Source: Acidobacteriota bacterium
Lineage (GTDB): Bacteria > Acidobacteriota > JAAYUB01 > JAMOQF01
Direction: 5' to 3'
Length of the DNA: 8,825 nt
NCBI GenBank assembly: GCA_027040585.1
Contig: JALULU010000226.1
Location: forward strand, 1 to 8,825
Part shown: piece by piece, positions 5,245 through 8,825 of the stretch
Layout of the letters: each line of letters starts with the position of its first letter
Numbering within the stretch: position 1 is the first letter of the stretch
Translations under genes and position numbers: made by a program
The notes under the pieces: model-generated
The model's database searches: none
Seen by the model: the letters and a program-made list of their open reading frames with translations, nothing else
Told to the model about the DNA's origin: nothing

Positions 5245-6807
5245 TTAATCGCTATATGTAAAAATCTTTGAAATATATGTTTTTTTGCCACTTAGATTGT
5301 CAGAAACAGTAACTTTTAATCTATAGGTACCTTTAGTTAAACCATTGAGTTTAATGCCTTTGACAAGAACCAATCTCTTTTTTGAAATATATCTAACAGA
5401 TTCACCTTTTAAATCTGTATAGATAACAACAGGTTTTCCACTCTTACTAATAACATATTTTACAGAAATATCAGGTTTGTTTGACTCGGGGTTTAGTGCA
5501 AAATTGTATACATGAAAATAAACGCCTAACAAATCACCTTTTTTAAGGTTTTGTGAAACATTAGGAATAACTTTATAAACTCCCAAAACGAAAGGGGAAT
5601 TATGAGGTTGGTTTAAATCAACGGGATCAACAGAACGGGCAATGATCAAATCAGAACAAGTTAGAGAATCTTTCTTTAAGGGTGGTATATATACACCAGT
5701 ATCAGTTGTACTTACATTTTTACTAAAAACATCCTTAATGGCTGTTGAAATTTTATATCTTCCAGGTGGAAGAATAATAATCTTTTGATAAACAGATTTT
5801 TCATCATTTCTACTTGCAAACTCATTCTTTTTAAAATCAACTCTTATTTTATCCTCATATTCAGCAACTTTCATACCTTCAAGTGTTCTAACAACTGTAT
5901 ACAACTCTACCTTTCCCACATACATACCAAATTTCTTTTCAAATGTTATATATCTATCAGGCACTTCCAGAGCAATTGGCACTACAGCCCTACTCTTATC
6001 AAGATAAAAATAATAAGCTTTTATTGAATAAGGTATTTGATTGTATACAACTTTGGAAAAAACCTTTGTTCTCAAATCGTTAAAATTTATTTTAGGCACC
6101 ATCTGCAATTTTGCATATAAATCCAATCTTTCAAAGGGTTGATCCTTAAGCCTTGCTCCATCAATGGGAAGATAATCTCTCCACCTCTTTTCAGTCAACC
6201 CATATTCTTCTCTTTTAGTTAGCCCTACACCTGGAACATGTTTTAACATATCTTTGTCTTCAGAAGAAAGCGCAATCTCATAGTTACCACTAAAGGTTGT
6301 ATCTACAAATTCTATCTCTACATCCTGTCCAATTCCTGGTATGTATCTATATCTCCATATTTCAAAGGGATATGTAACAGTACTACCTGAACCTTCCCAC
6401 ACCTGTCTAAAATATCTTCCACCTGAAGGGTGTGAAATTATTTCATCAGGTGGCCCAAATTTTATATAAATCATTCCTCTATCAGTAAGTGATCCCCTTA
6501 ATCCAGCCGAAAAGTGATCATCAGCATATGCTATACGTCTGTAAAATTCTTCTTTATATTCATTTTCAGGAGTTCTTGGATCAGGATCTCTTCTCTTCCA
6601 GAATTCTTCTATAAATTTTTCTTTCTCTTTGGGAGTTTTTAACTTTTTAAAAACAGCTTTTTCTTTATCTGTTATTATGTAATGTACATCATTTAGCCAT
6701 TTTTTAAATCTATCAACCTTTTCTTCCCTATGCTTTTTAGAAAAAGCCGTTGATGAAAAAATTATCAAAATCAATACTAAACTCAAAAATTTATGTTTCG
6801 TTTTCAC
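5245..6807 (-). CDS. GWxTD-domain protein with signal peptide
   Basis: This 520-residue protein has a clear Sec signal peptide: basic MKTKHK, hydrophobic core FLSLVLILIIFSSTA, and likely cleavage after AFS (residue 23). The N-terminal domain (about 30-180) is a GWxTD domain: RFKKWLNDVHYIITDKEK, FIEEFWKRRDPDPRTPENEY (65-84), YRRIAYADDHF, then TDRGMIYIKFGPPDEI (108-123) and PFEIWRYRYIPG. The name-giving GWxTD reads GSLTD (105-109) here, so the tryptophan is lost while TDRG and GPPDEI are kept. The remaining roughly 330 residues are predicted beta-rich and may hold Ig-like folds, as in the family. The molecular function of GWxTD proteins is not established to my knowledge. The start is GTG (6805-6807) with a good ribosome binding site. 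It is the first gene of a two-gene operon with ybeY. Confidence 0.9.
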   Translation of the reverse strand: MKTKHKFLSLVLILIIFSSTAFSKKHREEKVDRFKKWLNDVHYIITDKEKAVFKKLKTPKEKEKFIEEFWKRRDPDPRTPENEYKEEFYRRIAYADDHFSAGLRGSLTDRGMIYIKFGPPDEIISHPSGGRYFRQVWEGSGSTVTYPFEIWRYRYIPGIGQDVEIEFVDTTFSGNYEIALSSEDKDMLKHVPGVGLTKREEYGLTEKRWRDYLPIDGARLKDQPFERLDLYAKLQMVPKINFNDLRTKVFSKVVYNQIPYSIKAYYFYLDKSRAVVPIALEVPDRYITFEKKFGMYVGKVELYTVVRTLEGMKVAEYEDKIRVDFKKNEFASRNDEKSVYQKIIILPPGRYKISTAIKDVFSKNVSTTDTGVYIPPLKKDSLTCSDLIIARSVDPVDLNQPHNSPFVLGVYKVIPNVSQNLKKGDLLGVYFHVYNFALNPESNKPDISVKYVISKSGKPVVIYTDLKGESVRYISKKRLVLVKGIKLNGLTKGTYRLKVTVSDNLSGKKTYISKIFTYSD

Positions 6808-6811
6808 TTTT

Positions 6812-6819
6812 CCCCTTCC
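6812..6819 (-). promoter_or_regulatory. Ribosome binding site deciding a GTG start
   Basis: GGAAGGGG on the minus strand lies four bases before the GTG at 6805-6807. Together with the signal peptide that starts immediately at this codon, it fixes the start of the GWxTD gene. Confidence 0.7.
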
Positions 6820-6880
6820 ACAAGTTTTAAAATCTTATTTTACTACGATTAAATTTAACAAAAAAGGATTAAAAAAAATT

Positions 6881-7118
6881 GGGGTCAGACCTCTACAGTG
6901 AGATGGTGCCAGGCATAAGTTTTTGCGAATTTTAACGGGGACAGACCTCGAAGGTAAAATGGAAACGGTGCTGAAATAGTGCCAGGCAAAACAAAAAGGT
7001 TTTAGCAATTGGTGCCAGGCACAATTTTTAGGCAAAATAAATGGGGTCAGACCTCAACAATGGGAAAAATTTCGGGGTCAGACCTGTGCCGACCTGTGCC
7101 AGAAAAAAGTGCCAGGCA
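6881..7118 (+). repeat. Palindromic repeat cluster 3 (both families, plus orientation)
   Basis: Family A copies: GGGGTCAGACCTC at 6881-6893 and 7043-7055 (identical), GGGGTCAGACCTG at 7074-7086, and the variant GGGGACAGACCTC at 6937-6949. Family B copies: GGTGCCAGGCAT (6905-6916), GTGCCAGGCA (6979-6988), the full GGTGCCAGGCAC (7011-7022) and GTGCCAGGCA (7109-7118). A and B copies are mixed and all have the same orientation. Every copy keeps a central CAG, even the variant at 6937 whose left arm is broken. The only sizeable frame here (minus strand, 6835-7035) is an artefact of the repeats. The cluster lies upstream of both divergent genes. Confidence 0.85.
7081..7100. repeat. 10-bp perfect tandem duplication starting at GACC
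   Basis: GACCTGTGCC occurs at 7081-7090 and 7091-7100. Flanking bases allow no shift, so the unit starts exactly at the right arm of GGGGTCAGACC (7074-7084). The unit joins the right arm of family A to GTGCC, the left arm of family B; the second copy is followed by AG, making GTGCCAG. Confidence 0.88.
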
Positions 7119-7151
7119 GAAAATTTTTCAAATTGAAAGAAGAAATTTTCT
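7118..7151. repeat. 9-bp inverted repeat over the YjiH-type promoter
   Basis: AGAAAATTT (7118-7126) and AAATTTTCT (7143-7151) are perfect inverted repeats flanking the -35 box at 7133-7138. A near-palindrome, TTTCAAATTGAAA (7126-7138), overlaps the -35 box. Either could be an operator. Both are AT-rich, so chance is possible. Confidence 0.4.
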
Positions 7152-7161
7152 CTGATATATT
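7133..7161 (+). promoter_or_regulatory. Sigma-70-type promoter, predicted leaderless start of the YjiH-type gene
   Basis: TTGAAA (7133-7138), a 17-base spacer, and TATATT (7156-7161) with an upstream TG (7153-7154) form a near-consensus promoter. The -10 box ends six bases before the ATG at 7168, so the transcript should begin at or beside the start codon. No ribosome binding site precedes the ATG. The same TGnTATATT-N6-ATG layout occurs before the kinase gene. Confidence 0.65.
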
Positions 7162-7167
7162 TAAAAA

Positions 7168-8457
7168 ATGAGGGATATAAAAAATCTTTTAAAATTTCTC
7201 ACACTTAGCTTTATAGGAATTTTTGCATTTTTTATTCCAATTAATATAAATGGTAAAGTAACTATTCCAATTGACCACATTGTTAATTTTTTCAGAAATA
7301 ATTTTACCTATCAATCAAGAATTTTTGCACTCGTGGTTATTTTTATAGGAGCAGTTTACCCTTTTATTAATGGAAACTGGAAAAAGAGTAAAATTGAGAA
7401 ATTCTTTTCTGTTGCAAAAATTATGGGACTTATCTTTGGAATTTTTTACTTCTTTAATATGGGGCCAGACTTCCTATTTAAAAAAGACCTATTGCCCTTT
7501 CTTTATGAAAAATTAGTTGTTCCAGTGGGAATTATTGTTCCAGTAGGTGCACTATTCTTATCTTTTTTAACCGATTACGGACTACTTGAATTTGTGGGAG
7601 AAATTATGAAACCTGTTATGAGACCTATCTGGAAAGTCCCTGGTAGGGCTGCAATTGATGCCATAGCATCCTTTGTGGGAAGTTACTCAATTGCACTTCT
7701 AATAACAAATAGAGTCTTTAAAGAAGGAAAATATACGATAAGAGAGGCATCCATAATTGCAACAGGTTTCTCAACTGTATCTGCAACCTTCATGATAATA
7801 GTTGCAAAGACATTGGGCCTTATGAAAATCTGGAATACTTTTTTCTGGACAACACTTCTCATAACCTTTTTAGTAACTGCCATAACTGTGAGAATTTTTC
7901 CACTCAGTAAAAAAGAGAATTCACTTTATAAATCAGATTTAAATCAAAGAGAATACACAGAAGGTAATATATTAAAATCTGCGATAAGAAAAGCTTTAAT
8001 TTCAGCTAAAAACAGTGGAAAAGTTTCCTCAAACATAGTAAGTAATTTAAAAGATGGGTTTCTAATGGTTTTTGCAATACTCCCATCTATTTTATTTTTT
8101 GGATTACTGGGGTTACTTCTCGCTAAATATACTCCCATCTTTAACTATGTCGGATATATTTTCTATCCAATACTCTACATATTTAAAGTCCCCAATGCAC
8201 TTATTGTATCCAAAGCATCAGCCACAGAGATCGCCGAGATGTTTCTCCCATCACTTATAATAAAAGGACATTCTCAAATACCTTCATTTATAGTTGGTGT
8301 TGAATCTATCTCATCGATTCTCTTCTTTTCAGCATCAATACCCTGTATTTTTGCCACAGAAATTCCCATTACTATCTCTGAAATTCTTATAATATGGTTT
8401 GAAAGGACAATATTTTCATTAATTCTTGCAACAATTGCAGCACTTATTATTTTTTAG
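7168..8457 (+). CDS. YjiH-family membrane protein with nucleoside-recognition (Gate) domains
   Basis: This 429-residue integral membrane protein belongs to the YjiH-like family with Gate domains. The N terminus has the family pattern LTLSFIGIFAFFIPININGKVTIPIDHIVNF (11-41). The best conserved block is VPGRAAIDAIASFVGSYSIALLITNRVFKEGKYTIREASIIATGFSTVSATFMIIVAKTLG (157-217), the first Gate unit. A second unit follows at about 300-400, including VSKASATEIAEMFLPSLIIKG (347-367). Hydrophobic stretches at about 10-25, 52-68, 83-97, 115-137, 195-215, 224-245, 298-320, 326-342, 373-400 and 405-428 suggest eight to ten membrane spans, with a polar cytoplasmic loop near 246-295. The substrate is not known; Gate domains occur in nucleoside transporters, FeoB and spore-maturation proteins, so transport is inferred. 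It overlaps the M16 gene tail to tail by 11 bases. Confidence 0.9.
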   Translation: MRDIKNLLKFLTLSFIGIFAFFIPININGKVTIPIDHIVNFFRNNFTYQSRIFALVVIFIGAVYPFINGNWKKSKIEKFFSVAKIMGLIFGIFYFFNMGPDFLFKKDLLPFLYEKLVVPVGIIVPVGALFLSFLTDYGLLEFVGEIMKPVMRPIWKVPGRAAIDAIASFVGSYSIALLITNRVFKEGKYTIREASIIATGFSTVSATFMIIVAKTLGLMKIWNTFFWTTLLITFLVTAITVRIFPLSKKENSLYKSDLNQREYTEGNILKSAIRKALISAKNSGKVSSNIVSNLKDGFLMVFAILPSILFFGLLGLLLAKYTPIFNYVGYIFYPILYIFKVPNALIVSKASATEIAEMFLPSLIIKGHSQIPSFIVGVESISSILFFSASIPCIFATEIPITISEILIIWFERTIFSLILATIAALIIF

Positions 8458-8825
8458 ATTTTACATTTCCCATTTCATCTATTTCATATATTTTCCCAAA
8501 TTTCTTTAACTTTTTTTCATATTTTTTAAGTCCACCGACAAGGACAAATGAGTAATCTTTAGGTGATACAACACTTTTAGCAGCATTTACCAAATCATCA
8601 TAGGTTAGTTTTTCCACGCCCCTACTGAAGTTCTTTAAATAATCAATTTTTCTTCCATACAATTTAGTCTTTACTATCATATTTAAAATATTGTCAACTG
8701 TATTAAAATTTTTGATAAATCCTCTACTTAATCCACTTTTACCAACTAAAAATTCATGTTGAGTAATTCTTTTATTAATAAAGCCATCCTGTATCCACAA
8801 CATTTCAGCAATTGCCCTATAAGTC
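8447..8825 (-). CDS. M16-family zinc peptidase, C-terminal part (5' end beyond window)
   Basis: The frame stays open to the right edge (TYRAIAEMLWIQDGF...), so the Met at 8801-8803 is internal and the gene enters from outside. The visible 125 or so residues match the C-terminal end of M16 (insulinase/pitrilysin-like) peptidase domains: ITQHEFLVGKSGL resembles the usual 'ELERAK..L' helix; FNTVDNILNMIVKTKLYGRKIDYLKNFSRGVEKLTYDDLVNAAKSVV follows the 'GLP.DY...Y...I..VT..DV..AA' pattern; and YSFVLVGGLKKYEKKLKKFGKIYEIDEMG matches the family's ending. The HXXEH zinc site would be in the N-terminal part or in a partner subunit, neither visible. This segment is therefore either the second half of a full-length peptidase or the end of a non-catalytic subunit. 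It converges on and overlaps the YjiH-type gene. Confidence 0.8.
   Translation of the reverse strand, partial: TYRAIAEMLWIQDGFINKRITQHEFLVGKSGLSRGFIKNFNTVDNILNMIVKTKLYGRKIDYLKNFSRGVEKLTYDDLVNAAKSVVSPKDYSFVLVGGLKKYEKKLKKFGKIYEIDEMGNVKSKK

Noticed and set aside
6905..6926. A sigma-54-like promoter (GGCAT ... TTTGC)
   Set aside because: The GG and GC elements are 11 bases apart rather than 10, and the GGCA part comes from the repeat palindrome. A similar match at 7016-7032 lacks the -12 TTGC element.
6835..7035. A 66-codon minus-strand reading frame in the third gap
   Set aside because: It is made largely of the palindromic repeats read in one frame, has an odd Cys/His/Trp-rich composition, and matches no family I recognise.
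6881..7118. A riboswitch or attenuator in the leader of the YjiH-type gene
   Set aside because: The best promoter (7133-7161) lies downstream of the repeats, so they would not be in that mRNA. I recognise no riboswitch core.
7461..7473. A GGGGCCAGACTTC sequence inside the YjiH-type gene, 11 of 13 bases like family A
   Set aside because: It lies in frame in a conserved part of the protein (MGPDF) and its arms do not pair as in the repeats, so chance is the simpler explanation.
1..8825. A defence system, prophage or biosynthetic cluster
   Set aside because: No nuclease other than YbeY, no restriction, toxin, phage or synthase domain is visible; the genes are regulatory or housekeeping-like.

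Overview
This is an AT-rich bacterial chromosomal window (by eye well under one third G+C) with eight supportable protein genes. Gene-dense blocks are separated by three gaps of more than 300 bases. A GWxTD-domain lipoprotein-like or secreted protein, a GAF-containing NtrB-like histidine kinase, a YjiH-type membrane protein and a short DtxR-type regulator sit together. GWxTD proteins are best known to me from Acidobacteriota, Aminicenantota and allied phyla, so I favour a low-G+C member of that part of the tree. The window itself cannot settle the phylum. No rRNA, tRNA, CRISPR array, transposase or phage gene is visible.

Layout. Bases 1-482 are non-coding and hold the first repeat cluster (116-300). 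A minus-strand block follows: a 74-residue stand-alone Fis-type helix-turn-helix protein (483-707), a DtxR/MntR-like metalloregulator (822-1223) and a TPR protein (1227-2813). The TPR gene is upstream and is separated from the regulator gene by only 3 bases. A divergent gap (2814-3187) carries the second repeat cluster. A soluble GAF sensor histidine kinase runs on the plus strand (3188-4798). It ends tail to tail, with overlapping stop codons, against a minus-strand pair: a secreted GWxTD protein (5245-6807) and the rRNA maturation endonuclease YbeY (4795-5244), joined with zero spacing. A second divergent gap (6808-7167) carries the third and richest repeat cluster. A YjiH-type Gate-domain membrane protein (7168-8457) then runs rightwards and overlaps by 11 bases the 3' end of an M16 peptidase gene that enters from the right edge.

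The most unusual content is non-coding. Two families of short interrupted palindromes, GGGGTCAGACCTC-like and GGTGCCAGGCACC-like, share a CAG centre. They fill all three long gaps and I found no convincing copy inside a gene. Within them are four two-copy tandem duplications (one with a one-base T-run difference). In each, the unit starts, or can be placed to start, exactly at the GACC right arm of the palindrome. That is the pattern expected of a nick or slippage site at one position in the repeat. It resembles REP-type elements mobilised by Y1/HUH (RAYT) transposases, but no such enzyme is in view.

A second pattern is that both plus-strand genes begin with the same arrangement: an extended -10 box (TGnTATATT), six bases, then ATG, with no ribosome binding site. 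This predicts leaderless mRNAs. By contrast the Fis-type gene (TTG start) and the GWxTD gene (GTG start) have strong Shine-Dalgarno sequences.

The genes do not form one obvious pathway. The left block is regulatory, the kinase has no adjacent response regulator, and the GWxTD-YbeY pair looks like an ordinary two-gene operon.
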